The notes beneath the pieces were generated by a model. The model was not told the DNA's origin. It searched no databases and worked only from the letters and a program-made list of their open reading frames with translations. Source: Ectobius pallidus (Eukaryota > Arthropoda > Insecta > Blattodea > Ectobiidae). Taken from it: a DNA stretch of 64,000 nt. Made by a program: the position numbers and the translations under genes. Below, one piece after another: positions 1 through 15,100 of the stretch (within the stretch, counting starts at the first letter, position 1; each line of letters opens with the position of its first letter). Location of the stretch: contig CAXKWD010000010.1 of the NCBI GenBank assembly GCA_964059195.1, positions 930,001 to 994,000 of the forward strand. The letters are read 5' to 3'.

Positions 1-3000
1 TTTTCCTAGCAATGTAATTTTTAAAGACAATTTGGCTGCCTAACAATGTAATTTTTCTATCACGATAGTTTTGCCTAGCCATGCCAGTCTAAAAAGAAAC
101 TGTAGCCTAGCAATGAAGTTTTAAAACACCTGACTGTTGTTTAGCAATGACATTTTGAACAAGAAACTGTAGCTTAGAAATGCCATCTCCAAATACGAAT
201 CTGTTGCCTAGCAATGTCATCTATAAGGAATAGTTTTTAATCCCTCAATAATCAATACATACAATGAAAATATCGGTGATATGCTAATGGCAAAACATGG
301 GTTGTAAATTTTGCTTTATTAGAAAGAATACTGTTGCCTAGCAATGAGTTTGAAATACGAAAGTGTTGCCTAGCAATGCCAGTCTAAACCGGAAACTGTT
401 GAATAGCAATGAAGTTTTAAAGCACATGACTGTTGCTTAGCAATGACATTTTGAACAAGAAACTGTAGCTTAGCAATGCCATCTCCAAACACGAAACTGT
501 TGCCTAGCAAAGTCATCTATAAATAATAGTTTTTTTTTATCTCTAAAGGATCTATACATACAATGAAAGTATCGGTGATATGCTAATGGCAAAACACGGG
601 TTGTAAATTATGCTTTAATAGAAAGAATACTGTTGCCTAGCAATGAGTTTTAAAACATGAAAGTGTTGGCTAGCAATGCCATTAGAAACCGGGAACTGTT
701 GCTTAGAATGTCATTTTTAAACACAATATTGCTACCTATTAAAAGCTTTCAAAAAAGATACTGTTGCGTAGCAATGTCAATTTCTGAGACGGAACCTTTA
801 CCTTTCAATCCTTTTTTCAAAGTCGAAACTTTTTCCTAGCAATGTAATTTTTAAAGACAATTTGGCTGCCTAACAACGTAATTTTTCTATCACGAAAGTT
901 TTGCCTAGAGATGCCAGTCTAAAAAGAAACTGTAGCCTACCAATGAAGTTTTAAAACACCTGACCGTTGCTTAGCAATGACATTTTGAACAAGAAACTGT
1001 AGCTTAGCAATCCCATCTCCAAATACGAAACTGTTGCCTAGCAATATCATCTATACGGAATAGTTTTTAATCCCTCAATGATCAATACATACAATTAAAT
1101 ATCTGAGATATGCTAATGTCTAAACATGGGTTGTAAATCTTAATTTAATAGAAAGAATACTGTTGCCTAGCAATGAGTTTTAAAACACGAAAGTGTTGCC
1201 TCGCAATGTCATTTTATACCGGAAACTGTTGCCTAGCAATGTCATCAAAAAGAACTGTTGCTTAGCAATGTCATTTTTAAACACAATATTGCTACCTATT
1301 ATAAACTTTTAAAAAATATACTGTTGCGTAGCAATGTCAATTTCAGACACAAAACTTATACATTTCAATGCATTTTTCAAAGAGAAACTTTTTCCTAGCA
1401 ATTTAATTTTTAAATACAAATTGGCTGCCTAGCAATGGTATTTTTCTATCACGAAAGTGTTGCCTAGCAATGCCAGTCTAAACCAGAAACTATTGCCTAG
1501 CAATGTAGTTTTAAATCACCTGACTTTTGATTAGCAATGATATTTTGAACAAGAAACTGTACCTTAGCAATCCCATCTCCAAATACGAAACTGTTGCCTA
1601 GCAATATCATCTATACGGAATAGTTTTTAGTCCCTCAATGATCAATACATACAATTAAATATCGGTGATATGCTAATGTCAAAACATGGGTTGTAAATTT
1701 TACTTTAATAGAAAGAATACTGTTGACTAGCAATGAGTTTTAAAACACGAAAGTGTTGCCTAGCAATGCCATTTTAAACCGGTAACTGTTGCCTAGCACT
1801 ACCATAAAAAAGAACTGTTGCTTAGCAATGTGATTTTTAAATACAATATTGCTACCTATTATAAACTTTTAAAAAATATACTGTTGCGTAGCAATGTCAA
1901 TTTCAGACACAAAACATTTACATTTCAATGCATTTTTCAAAGAGAAGCATTCTCCTAGCATTGTAATTTTTAAATACTATTTGGCTACTTAAAACAATGT
2001 AATTTTTCTATCACGAAAGTTTTGCCTAGCCATGCCTATCTAAACCGGAAACTATTGCCTAGCAATGTAGTTTTAAAACACCTGACTGTTGCTTAGCAAT
2101 GACATTTTGAACAAGAGACTGTAGCTTAGCAATCCCATCTCCAAATACGAAACTGTTGCCTAGCAATATCATCCATACGGAATAGTTTTTAATCCCTCAA
2201 TGATCAATACATACAATTAAATATCGGTGATATGCTAATATCAAAACATGTGTTGTAAATTTTACTTTAATAGAAAGAATACTGTTGCCTAGCAATGAGT
2301 TTGAAAACACGAAAGTGTTGTCTAGAAATGCCATTTGAAACCGGGAACTGTTGCCAAGCAATGTCATCAAAAAGAACTGTTGCTTAGCAAAGTCATTTTT
2401 AAACACAATATTGCTACCTATTAAAAGATTTAAAAAAGTTACTATAGAGTAGCAATGTCAATTTCTGACACGAAACCTTTACCTTTAAATGCATTTTTCA
2501 AAGTCGAAACTTGTTCCTAGCAATGTAATTTTTAAAGACAATTTGGCTGCCTAACAACGTAATTTTTCTATCACGACAGTTTTGCCTAGCCATGCCAGTC
2601 TAAAAAGAAACTGTAGCCTAGCAATGAAGTTTTAAAACACCTGACTGTTGCTTAGCAATGACATTTTGAACAAGAAACTGTAGATTAGCAATGCCATCTC
2701 CAAATACGCAAATGTTGCCTAGCAATATCATCTATAAAGAATAGTTTTTAATCCCTCAATGTTCAATACATTCAATGAAAATATCGGTGATATGCTAATG
2801 GCAAAACTTGGGTTGTAAATTTTGCTTTAATAGAAAGAATACTGTTGCCTAGCAATGAGTTTTAAAACACGAAAGTGTTGCCTAGCAATGTCATTTTATA
2901 CCGGAAACTGTTGCCTAGCAATGTCATCAAAAAGAACTGTTGCTTAGCAATGTCATTTTTAAACACAATATTGCTACCTATTATAAACTTTTAAAAAATA

Positions 3001-6000
3001 TACTGTTGCGTAGCAATGTCAATTTCAGACACAAAACTTATACATTTCAATGCAATTTTCAAAGAGAAACTTGTTCCTAGCAATTTAATTTTTAAATACA
3101 AATTGGCTGCCTAGCAATGCTATTTTTCTATCACGAAAGTGTTGCCTAGCAATGCCAGTCTAAACCAGAAACTATTGCCTAGCAATGTAGTTTTAAAACA
3201 CCTGACTGTTGATTAGCAATGACATTTTGAACAAGAAACTGTAGCTTAGCAATCCCATCTCCAAATACGAAACTGTTGCCTAGCAATATCATCAATACGG
3301 AATAGTTTTTAATCCCTCAATGATCAATACATACAATTAAAAATCGGTGATATGCTAATGTCAAAACATGGGTTGTAAATTTTACTTTAATAGAAAAAAT
3401 ACTGTTGACTAGCAATGAGTTTTAAAACACGAAAGTGTTGCCTAGCAATGCCATTTTAAACCGAAACTGTTGCCAAGCAATACCATAAAAAAGAACTGTT
3501 GCTTAGCAATGTCATTTTTAAACACAATATTGTTACCTATTATAAACTTTTAAAAAATATACTGTTGCGTAGCAATGACAATTTCAGACACAAAACTTTT
3601 ACATTTCAATGCATTTTTCAAAGAGAAACATTCTCCTAACATTGTAATTTTTAAATACTATTTGGCTGCCTAACAATGTAATTTTTCTATCACGAAAGTT
3701 TTGCCTAGCCATGCCAGTCTAAACCGGAAACTGTTGCCTAGCAATGTAGTTTTAAAACACCTGACTGTTGCTTAGCAATGACATTTTGAACAAGAAACTG
3801 TAGCTTAGCCATCCCATCTCCAAATACGAATCTGTTGCCTAGCAATATCATCTATACGGAATAGTTTTTAATCCCTCAATGATCAATACATACAATTAAA
3901 TATCGGAGATATGCTAATGTCTAAACATGGGTTGTAAATCTTACTCTAATAGAAAGAATACTGTTGACTAGCAATGAGTTTTAAAAAACGAAAGTGTTGC
4001 CTAGCAATGCCCTTTTAAACCGGAAATGTTGCCTTGCAATACCATTAAAAAGAACTGGTGCTTAGCAATGTCAATTTCAAACACAAATCTTTTACATTTC
4101 AATGCATTTTTCAAAGAGAAACTTTATCCGAGCAATTTAATTTTTAAATACAAATTGGCTGCCTAGCAATGTTATTTTTCTATCACGAAAGTGTTGCATA
4201 GCAATGCCAGTCTAAACCGGAAACTGTTGCCTAGCAATGAAGTTTTAAAGCACATGACTGTTGCTTAGCAATTACATTTTGAACAAGAAACTGTAGCTTA
4301 GCAATGCCATCTCCAAACACGAAACTGTTGCCTAGCAAAGTCATCTATAAATAATAGTTTTTTTTTATCTCTAAAGGATCTATACATACAATGAAAGTAT
4401 CGGTGATATGCTAATGGCAAAACACGGGTTGTAAATTTTCCTTTAATAGAAAGAATACTGTTGCCTAGCAATGAGTTTTAAAACATGAAACTGTTGGCTA
4501 GCAATGCCATTAGAAACCGGGAACTGTTGCCAAGCAATGTCATCAAAAAGAACTGTTGCTTAGAATGTCATTTTTAAACACAATATTGCTACCTATTATA
4601 AGCTTTCAAAAACGATTCTGTTGCGTAGCAATGTCAATTTCTGACACGAAAACTTTACCTTTCAATGCATTTTTCAAAGTCGAAACTTTTTCCTTGCAAT
4701 GTAATTTTTAAAGACAATTTGCCTGCCTAACAATGTAATTTATCTATCACGAAAGTTTTGCCTAGAGATGCCAGTCTAAAAAGAAACTGTAGCCTAGCAA
4801 TGAAGTTTAAAACACTTGACTGTTGCTTAGCAATGACATTTTGAACAAGAAACTGTAGATTAGCAATGCCATCCCCAAATACGAAACTGTTGCCTAGCAA
4901 TGTCATCTATAAATAATAGTTTTTTTATCTCTCAATGATCTATACATACAATGAAAATATCGGTGATATGCTAATGGCAAAACACGGGTTGTAAATGTTT
5001 CTTTAATAGAAAGAATACTGTTGTCTAGCAATGAGTTTTAAAACACGAAAGTGTTGCCTAGCAATGCCATTTTAAACCGGAAACTGTTGCCTAGCAATGT
5101 CATCAAAAAGAACTGTTGCTTAGCAATGTCATTTTTAAACACAATATTGCTACCTATTATAAACTTTTAAAAAATATACTGTTGCGTAGCAATGTCAATT
5201 TCAGACACACAACTTTTACATTTCAATGCATTTTTCATAGAGAAACATTCTCCTAGCATTGTAATTTTTAAATACAAATTGGCTGAATAGCAATGTTATT
5301 TTTCTATCACGAAGTGTTGCCTAGCAATGCCAGGCTAAACCGGAAACTGTTGCCTAGCAATGAAGTTTTAAAGCACATGACTGTTGCTTAGCAATGACAT
5401 TTTGAACAAGAAACTGTAGCTTAGCAATGCCATCTCCAAACACGAAAGTGTTGCCTAGCAAAGTCATCTATAAATAATAGTTTTTTTTATCTCTAAAGGA
5501 TCTATACATACAATGAAAATATCGGTGATATGCTAATGGCAAAACACGGGTTGTAAATTTTGCTTTAATAGAAAGAATACTGTTGCCTAGCAATGAGTTT
5601 GAAAACACGAAAGTGTTGCCTAGCAATGCCATTTTAAACCGGAAAGTGTTGGCAAGAAATGCCATTAGAAACCGGGAACTGTTGCCAAGCAATGTCATCA
5701 AAAAGAACTGTTGCTTAGAATGTCATTTTTAAACACAATATTGCTACCTATTAAAAGCTTTCAAAAAAATATACTGTTGCGTAGCAAAGTCAATTTCAGA
5801 CACAAAACTTTTACCTTTCAATGCATTTTTCAAAGAGAAACATTTTCCTAGCATTGTAATTTTTAAATACTATTTGGCTGCCTAACAATGTAATTTTTCT
5901 ATCACAAACGTTTTGCCTAGCCATGCCAGTCTAAACCGGAAACTGTTCCCTAGCAATGTAGTTTTAAAACACCTGACTGTTGCTTAGCAATGACATTTTG

Positions 6001-9000
6001 AACAAGAAACTGTGGCTTAGCAATCCCATCTCCAAATACGAAACTGTATCCTAGCAATATCATCTATACAGAATAGTTTTTAATCCCTAAATGATCAATA
6101 CATACAATGAAAATATCGGTGATATGCTAATGTCAAAACATGGGTTGTAAATTTTACTATAATAGAAAGAATACTGTTGCCTAGCAATGAGTTTTAAAAC
6201 ACGAAAGTGTTGCCTAGCAATGCCATTTTAAACCTGAAACTGTTGCCTAGCAATACCATAATAAAGAACTGTTGCTTAGCAATGTCATTTTTAAACACAA
6301 TATTGCTACCTATTCTAAACTTTTAAAAAATATACTGTTGCGTAGCAATGTCAATTTCAGACACAAAACATTTACATTTCAATGCATTTTTCAAAGAGAA
6401 GCATTCTCCTAGCATTGTAATTTTTAAATACTATTTGGCTACTTAAAACAATGTAATTTTTCTATCACGAAAGTTTTGCCTAGCCATGCCTATCTAAACC
6501 GGAAACTATTGCCTAGCAATGTAGTTTTAAAACACCTGACTGTTGCTTAGCAATGACATTTTGAACAAGAAACTGTAGCTTAGCAATCCCATCTCCAGAT
6601 ACGAAACTGTTGCCTAGCAAAATCATCCATACGGAATAGTTTTTAATCTCTCAATGATCAATACATACAATTAAATATCGGTGATATGCTAATATCAAAA
6701 CATGGGTTGTAAATTTTACTTTAATAGAAAGAATACTGTTACTAGCAATGAGTTTTAAAACATAAAAGTGTTGTCTAGAAATGCCATTTGAAACCGGGAA
6801 CTGTTGCCAAGCAATGTCATCAAAAAGAACTGTTGCTTAGCAAAGTCATTTTTAAACACAATATTGCTACCTATTAAAAGCTTTTAAAAAATGTTACTGT
6901 TGCGTAGCAATGTCAATTTCTGACACGAAACCTTTACCTTTAAATGCATTTTTCAAAGTCGAAACTTTTTCCTTGCAATGTAATTTTTAAAGACAATTTG
7001 GCTGCCTAACAATGTAATTTTTCTATCACGAAAGGTTTGCCTAGCCATGCCAGTCTAAAAAGAAACTGTAGCCTAGCAATGAAGTTTTAAAACACCTGAC
7101 TGTTGTTTAGCAATGACATTTTGAACAAGAAACTGTAGCTTAGAAATGCCATCTCCAAATACGAATCTGTTGCCTAGCAATGTCATCTATAAGGAATAGT
7201 TTTTAATCCCTCAATAATCAATACATACAATGAAAATATCGGTGATATGCTAATGGCAAAACATGGGTTGTAAATTTTGCTTTAATAGAAAGAATACTGT
7301 TGCCTAGCAATGAGCTTTAAAACACGAAAGTGTTGCCTAGCAATGCCATTTTAAACCAGAAACTGTTGCCTAGCAATGAAGTTTTAAAACACCTGACTGT
7401 TGCTTAGCAATGACATTTTGAACAAGAATCTGTAGCTAAGCAATGCCATCTGCAAACACGAAACTGTTGCGTAGCAATGTCATCTATAAATAATAGTATT
7501 TTTTTATCTCTCAATGATCTATACGTACAATGAAATTATCGGTGATATGCTACTGCCAAAATAGGGGTTGTAAATTTTACTTTAATAGAAAGAATACTGT
7601 TGCCTAGCAATGAGTTTGAAAACACGAAAGTGTTGCCTAGCAATGCCATTTTTAACCGGAAACTGTTGCCTAGCAATACCATACAAAAGAACTGTTTCTT
7701 AGCAATGTCATTTTTAAACACAATATTGCTACCTATTATAAACTGTTAAACAATATACTGTTGCGTAGCAATGTCAATTTCAGACACCAAACTTTTACCT
7801 TTCAATGCATTTTTCAAAGAGAAACTTTTTCCTAGCAATTTAATTTTTAAATACAAATTGGCTGCCTAGCAATGTAATTTTTCTATCACGAAAGTGTTGC
7901 CTAGCAATGCCAGTCTAAACCGGAAACTGTTGCCTAGCAATGAAGTTTTAAAGCACATGACTGTTGCTTAGCAATGACATTTTGAACAAGAAACTGTAGC
8001 TTAGCAATGCCATCTCCAAACACGAAACTGTTGCCTAGCAAAGTCATCTATAAATAATAGTTTTTTATCTCTAATGGATCTATACATACAATGAAAGTAT
8101 CGGTGATATGCTAATGGCAAAACACGGGTTGTAAATTACGCTTTAATAGAAAGAATACTGTTGCCTAGCAATGAGTTTTAAAACACGAAAGTGTTGCCTC
8201 GCAATGTCATTTTATACCGGAAACTGTTGCCTAGCAATGTCATCAAAAAGAACTGTTGCTTAGCAATGTCATTTTTAAACACAATATTGCTACCTATTAT
8301 AAACTTTTAAAAAAAGATACTGTTGCGTAGCAATGTCAATTTCAGACACAAAACTTTTACTTTTCAATGCATTTTTCAAAGAGAAACATTTTCCTAGCAT
8401 TGTAATTTTTAAATACTATTTGGCTGCCTAACAATGTAATTTTTCTATCACAAACGTTTTGCCTAGCCATGCCAGTCTAAACCGGAAACTGTTCCCTAGC
8501 AATGTAGTTTTAAAACACCTGACTGTTGCTTAGCAATGACATTTTGAACAAGAAACTTTAGCTTAGCAATCCCATCTCCAAATACGAAACTGTTGCCTAG
8601 CAATATCATCCATACGGAATAGTTTTTAATCCCTCAATGATCAATACATACAATTAAATATCGGTGATATGCTAATATCAAAACATGGGTTGTAAATTTT
8701 ACTTTAATAGAAAGAATACTGTTGACTAGCAATGAGTTTTAAAATACGAAAGTGTTGTCTAGAAATGCCATTTGAAACCGGGAACTGTTGCCAAGCAATG
8801 TCATCAAAAAGAACTGTTGCTTAGCAAAGTCATTTTTAAACATAATATTGCTACCTATTAAAAGCTTTTAAAAAAGTTACTATAGCCTAGCAATGTCAAT
8901 TTCTGACACGAAACCTTTACCTTTAAATGCATTTTTCAAAGTCGAAACTTTTTCCTAGCAATGTAATTTTTAAAGACAATTTGGCTGCCTAACAATGTAA

Positions 9001-11558
9001 TTTTTCTATCACGAAAGTTTTGCCTAGCCATGACAGTCTAAAAAGAAACTGTAGCCTAGCAATGAAGTTTTAAAACACCTGACTGTTGTTTAGCAATGAC
9101 ATTTTGAACAAGAAACTGTAGCTTAGAAATGCCATCTCCAAATACGAATCTGTTGCCTAGCAATGTCATCTATAAGGAATAGTTTTTAATCCCTCAATAA
9201 TCAATACATACAATGAAAATATCGGTGATATGCTAATGGCAAAACATGGGTTGTAAATTTTGCTTTATTAGAAAGAATACTGTTCCCTAGAAATGAGCTT
9301 TAAAACACGAAAGTGTTGCCTAGCAATGCCATTTTAAACCGGAAACTGTTGTCTAGCAATGAAGTTTTAAAACTCCTGACTGTTGCTTAGCAATGACATT
9401 TTGAACAAGAATCTGTAGCTAAGCAATGCCATCTGTAAACACGAAACTGTTGCGTAGCAATGTCATCTATAAATAATAGTTTTTTTATCTCTCAATGATC
9501 TATACGTACAATGAAATTATCGGTCATATGCTAATGCCAAAATAGGGGTTGTAAATTTTACTTTTATAGAAAGAATACTGTTGCCTAGCAATGATTTTGA
9601 AAACACGAAAGTGTTGTCTAGAAATGCCATTTGAAACCGGGAACTGTTGCCAAGCAATGTCATCAAAAAGAACTGTTGCTTAGCAAAGTCATTTTTAAAC
9701 ACAATATTGCTACCTATTAAAAGCTCTTAAAAAAGTTACAATAGCGTAGCAATGTCAATTTCTGACACGTAACCTTTACCTTTAAATGCATTTTTCAAAG
9801 TCGAAACTTTTTCCTAGCAATGTAATTTTTAAAGACAATTTGGCTGCCTAACAATGTAATTTTTCTATCACGAAAGTTTTGCCTAGCCATGCCAGTCTAA
9901 AAAGAAAATGTAGCCTAGCAATGAAGTTTTAAAACACCTGACTGTTGTTTAGCAATGACATTTTGAACAGGAAACTGTAGCTTAGAAATGCCATCTCCAA
10001 ATACGAATCTGTTGCCTAGCAATTTCATCTATAAGGAATAGTTTTTAATCCCTCAATAATCAATACATACAATGAAAATATCGGTGATATGCTAATGGCA
10101 AAACATGGGTTGTAAATTTTGCTTTATTAGAAAGAATACTGTTGCCTAGCAATGAGCTTTAAAACACGAAAGTGTTGCCTAGCAATGCCATTTTAAACCG
10201 GAAACTGTTGCCTAGCAGTGAAGTTTTAAAACACCTGACTGTTGCTTAGCAATGACATTTTGAACAAGAATCTGTAGCTAAGCAATGCCATTTGTAAACA
10301 CGAAACTGTTGCGTGCAATGTCATCTATAAATAATAGTTTTTTTTATCTCTCAATGATCTATACGTACAATGAAATTATCGGTCATATGCTAATGCCAAA
10401 ATAGGGGTTGTAAATTTTACTTTAATAGAAAGAATACTGTTGCCTAGCAATGAGTTTGAAATACGAAAGTGTTGCCTAGCAATGCCATTTTTTATCGGAA
10501 ACTGTTGCCTAGCAATACCATAAAAAAGAACTGTTTCTTAGCAATGTCATTTTTAAACACAATATTGCTACCTATTATAAACTTTTAAAAAATATACTGT
10601 TGCGTAGCAATGTCAATTTCAGACACAAAACTTTTACCTTTCAATGCATTTTTCAAAGAGAAACTTTTTCCTAGCAATTTAATTTTTAAATACATTTGGC
10701 TGCCTAGCAATGTAATTTTTCTATCACGAAAGTGTTGCCTAGCAATGCCAGTCTAAACCGGAAACTGTTGCCTAGCAATGAAGTTTTAAAGCACATGACT
10801 GTTGCTTAGCAATGACATTTTGAACAAGAAACTGTAGCTTAGCAATGCCATCTCCAAACACGAAACTGTTGCCTAGCAAAGTCATCTATAAATAATAGTT
10901 TTTTTTATCTCTAAAGGATCTATACATACAATGAAAGTATCGGTGATATGCTAATGGCAAAACACGGGTTGTAAATTATGCTTTAATAGAAAGAATACTG
11001 TTGCCTAGCAATGAGTTTTAAAACATGAAAGTGTTGGCTAGCAATGCCATTAGAAACCGGGAACTGTTCCCAAGGAATGTCATCAAAAAGAACTGTTGCT
11101 TAGAATGTCATTTTTAAACACAATATTGCTACCTATTAAAAGCTTTCAAAAAAGATACTGTTGCGTAGCAATGTCAATTTCAGACACGGAACCTTTACCT
11201 TTCAATGCATTTTTCAAAGTCGAAACTTTTTCCTAGCAATGTAATTTTTAAATACAATTTGGCTGCCTAACAACGTAATTTTTCTATCACGAAAGTTTTG
11301 CCTAGAGATGCCAGTCTAAAAAGAAACTGTAGCCTACCAATGAAGTTTTAAAACACCTGACCGTTGCTTAGCAATGACATTTTGAACAAGAAACTGTAGC
11401 TTAGCAATCCCATCTCCAAATACGAAACTGTTGCCTAGCAATATCATCTATACGGAATATTTTTTAATCCCTCAATGATCAATACATACAATGAAAATAT
11501 CGGTGATATGCTAATGTCAAAGCATGGGTTGTAAATTTTACATTAATAGAAAGAATAC

Positions 11559-12119
11559 TGTTGACTAGCAATGAATTTTAAAACACGAAAGTGTTGCCTA
11601 GCAATGCCATTTAAAACCGGAAACTGTTGCCTAGCAATGTCATCAAAAAGAAGTGTTGCTTAGCAATGTCATTTTTAAACGCAATATTGTTACCTATTAT
11701 AAACTTTTAAAAATATACTTTTGCGTTGCAATGTCAATTTCAGACACAAAACTTTTACATTTCAATGCATTTTTCAAAGAGAAACTTTTTCCTAGCAATT
11801 TAATTTTTAAATACAAATTGGCTGCCTAGCAATGTTATTTTTCTATCACGAAAGTGTTGCCTAGCAATGCCAGTCTAAACCAGAAACTGTTGCCTTGCAA
11901 TGAAGTTTTAAAGCACATGACTGTTGCTTAGCAATGACATTTTGAACAAGAAACTGTAGCTTAGCAATGCCATCTCCAAACACGAAACTGTTGCCTAGCA
12001 AAGTCATCTATAAATAATAGTTTTTTTATCTCTAAAGGATCTATACATACAATGAAAATATCGGTGATATGTTAATGGCAAAACACGGATTGTAAATTTT
12101 GCTTTAATAGAAAGAATAC
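11559..12119. repeat. Representative full satellite monomer (561 bp)
   Basis: I use this copy to describe the unit. Positions 11,559-12,018 hold 14 consecutive sub-repeats averaging 33 bp. Each starts with a version of TGTTGCCTAGCAATG and is followed by an 18-20 bp linker that is specific to its place in the monomer, for example TCATCAAAAAGAAC in the third and ACATTTTGAACAAGAAAC in the twelfth. Sub-repeats 5, 7 and 8 have the most decayed cores. Positions 12,019-12,119 are a spacer of 101 bp without the core, containing a T-run, the short palindrome ATATCGGTGATAT and the conserved stretch AATAGAAAGAATAC just before the next monomer. Confidence 0.9.
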
Positions 12120-15100
12120 TGTTGCTTAGCAATGAATTTTACAACACGAAAGTGTTGCCTAGCAATGCCATTTTAAACCGGAAACTGTTGCCTAGCAATG
12201 TCATCAAAAAGAACTGTTGCTTAGCAATGTCATTTTTAAACGCAATATTGTTACCTATTATAAACGTAAAAAAAAAGATACTGTTTCGTAGCAATGTCAA
12301 TTTCAGACACAAAACTTTTACTTTTCAATGCATTTTTCAAAGTCGAAACTTTTTCCTAGCAATGTAATTTTTAAAGACAATTTGGCTGCCTAACAATGTA
12401 ATTTTTCTATCACGAACGTTTTGCCTAGCCATGCCAGTCTAAAAAGAAACTGTAGCCTAGCAATGAAGTTTTAAAACACCTGACTGTTGCTTAGCAATGA
12501 CATTTTGAACAAGAAACCGTAGCTTAGCAATGCCATCTCCAAATACGAAACTGTTGTCTAGCAATGTCATCTATAAGGAATAGTTTTTAATCCCTCAATG
12601 ATCAATACATGCAATGAAAATATCGGTGATATGCTAATGGCAAAACATGGGTTGTAAAATTTTCTTTAATAGAAAGAATACTGTTGCCTAGCAATGAGCT
12701 TTAAAACACGAAAGTGTTGCCTAGCAATGCCAGTCTAAACCGGAAACTGTTGCCTAGCAATGAAGTTTTAAAGCACATGACTGTTGCTTAGCAATGACAT
12801 TTTGAACAAGAAACTGTAGCTTAGCAATTCCATCTCCAAACACGAAACTGTTGCATAGCGAAGTCATCTATAAATAATAGATTTTTTTAACTCTAAAAGA
12901 ATCTATACATAGAATGAAAATATCGGTGATATGCTAATGGCAAAACACGGGATTAAATTTTGCTTTAACAGAAAGAATACTGTTGCCTAGCAATGAGTTT
13001 TAAAACACGAAAGTGTTGGCTAGCAATGCCATTTGAAACCGGGAACTTTTGCCAAGCAATGTCATCAAAAAGAACTGTTGCTTAGCAATATCACTTTTAA
13101 ACATAATATTGCAACCTATTAAAAGTTTTAAAAAAAGGTACTCTTGCGTAGCAATGTCAATTTCAGACACGAAACCTTTACTTTTCAATGCATTTTTCAA
13201 AGTCGAAACTTTTTCCTAGCAATGTAATTTTTAAAGACAATTTGACTGCCTAACAACGTAATTTTTCTATCACGAAAGTTTTGCCTAGAGATGCCAGTCT
13301 AAAAAGAAACTGTAGCCTAGCAATGAAGTTTTAAAACAAATGACTGTTGCTTAGCAATGCCATTTTGAACAAGAAACTGTAGATTAGCAATGCCATCTCC
13401 AAATACGCAAATGTTGCCTAGCAATATCATCTATAAAGATTAGTTTTTAATCCCTCAATGTTCAATACATACAATGAAAATATCGGTGATATGCTAATGG
13501 CAAAACTTGGGTTGTAAATTTTGCTTTAATAGAAAGAATACTGTTGCCTAGCAATGAGTTTTAAAACACGAAAGTGTTGCCTCGCAATGTCATTTTATAC
13601 CGGAAACTGTTGCCTAGCAATGTCATCAAAAAGAACTGTTGCTTAGCAATGTCATTTTTAAACACAATATTGCTACCTATTATAAACTTTAAAAAAATAT
13701 ACTGTTGCGTAGCAATGTCAATTTCAGACACAAAACTTTTACATTTCAATGCATTTTTCAAAGAGAAACTTTTTCCTAGCAATTTAATTTTTAAATACAA
13801 ATTGGCTGCCTAGCAATGATATTTTTCTATCACGAAAGTGTTGCCTAGCAATGCCAGTCTAAACCAGAAACTGTTGCCTAGCAATGAAGTTTTAAAGCAC
13901 ATGACTGTTGCTTAGCAATGACATTTTGAACATTAAACTGTAGCTTAGCAATGCCATCTCCAAACACGAAACTGTTCCCCAGCAAAGTCATCTATAAATA
14001 ATAGTTTTTTTATCTCTAAAGGATCTATACATACAATGAAAATATCGGTCATATGCTAATAGCAAAACACGGGTTGTAAATTTTGCTTTAATAGAAAGAA
14101 TACTGTTGCCTAGCAATGAGTTTTAAAACACGATAGTGTTGAATAGCAATGCCATCTTAAACCGGAAACTGTTGCCTAGCAATGTCATCAAAAAGAACTG
14201 TTGCTTAGCAAATTCATTTTTAAACACAATATTGCTACCTATTAAAAGCTTTTAAAAAAAGTTACTGTAGCGTAGCAATGTCAATTTCTGACACGAAACC
14301 TTTACCTTTAAATGAATTTTTCAAAGTCGAAACTTTTTCCTAGCAATGTAATTTTTAAAGACAATTTGGCTGCCTAACAATGTAATTTTTCTATCACGAA
14401 AGTTTTGCCTAGCTATGCCAGTTTAAACCGGAAACTGTTGCCTAGCAATTAAGTTTTAAAACACCTGACTCTTGCTTAGCAATGACATTTCGAACAAGAG
14501 ACTGTAGCTTAGCAATGCCATCTCCAAATACGAAACTGTTGCCTAGCAATGTCATCTATAAGGAATAGTTTTTAATCCTTCAATGATCAATACATACAAT
14601 GAAAATATCGGTGATATTCTAATGTCAAAACATGGGTTGTAAATTTTACTTTAATAGAAAGAATACTGTTGCCTAGCAATGAGTTTTAAAACACCTGACT
14701 GTTGCTTAGCAATGACATTTTGAATAAGAAAATGTATCTTAGCAATGTCATCTCCAAATACGAAACTTTTGCCTTGCAATGTCATCTATAAGGAACAGTT
14801 TTCTATCTCTCAATGATCTATACATACAATGAAAGTATCAGTGATACGCTAATGATATAAAAGGGGTTGAAAATTTTGCTTTAATAGAAAGAATACTGTT
14901 GCCTAGCAAAGAGTTTTAAAGCACGAAAGTGTTGCCTAGCAATGCCATCTTAAACCGGAAACTGTTGCCTAGCAATGTCATAAAAAAGAACTGTTGCTTA
15001 GCAATATCATTTTTAAACACAATATTGCTACCTATTATTAACTTTTAAAAATATACTATTGCGTAGCAATGTCAATTTCAGACACAAAACTTTTACCATT

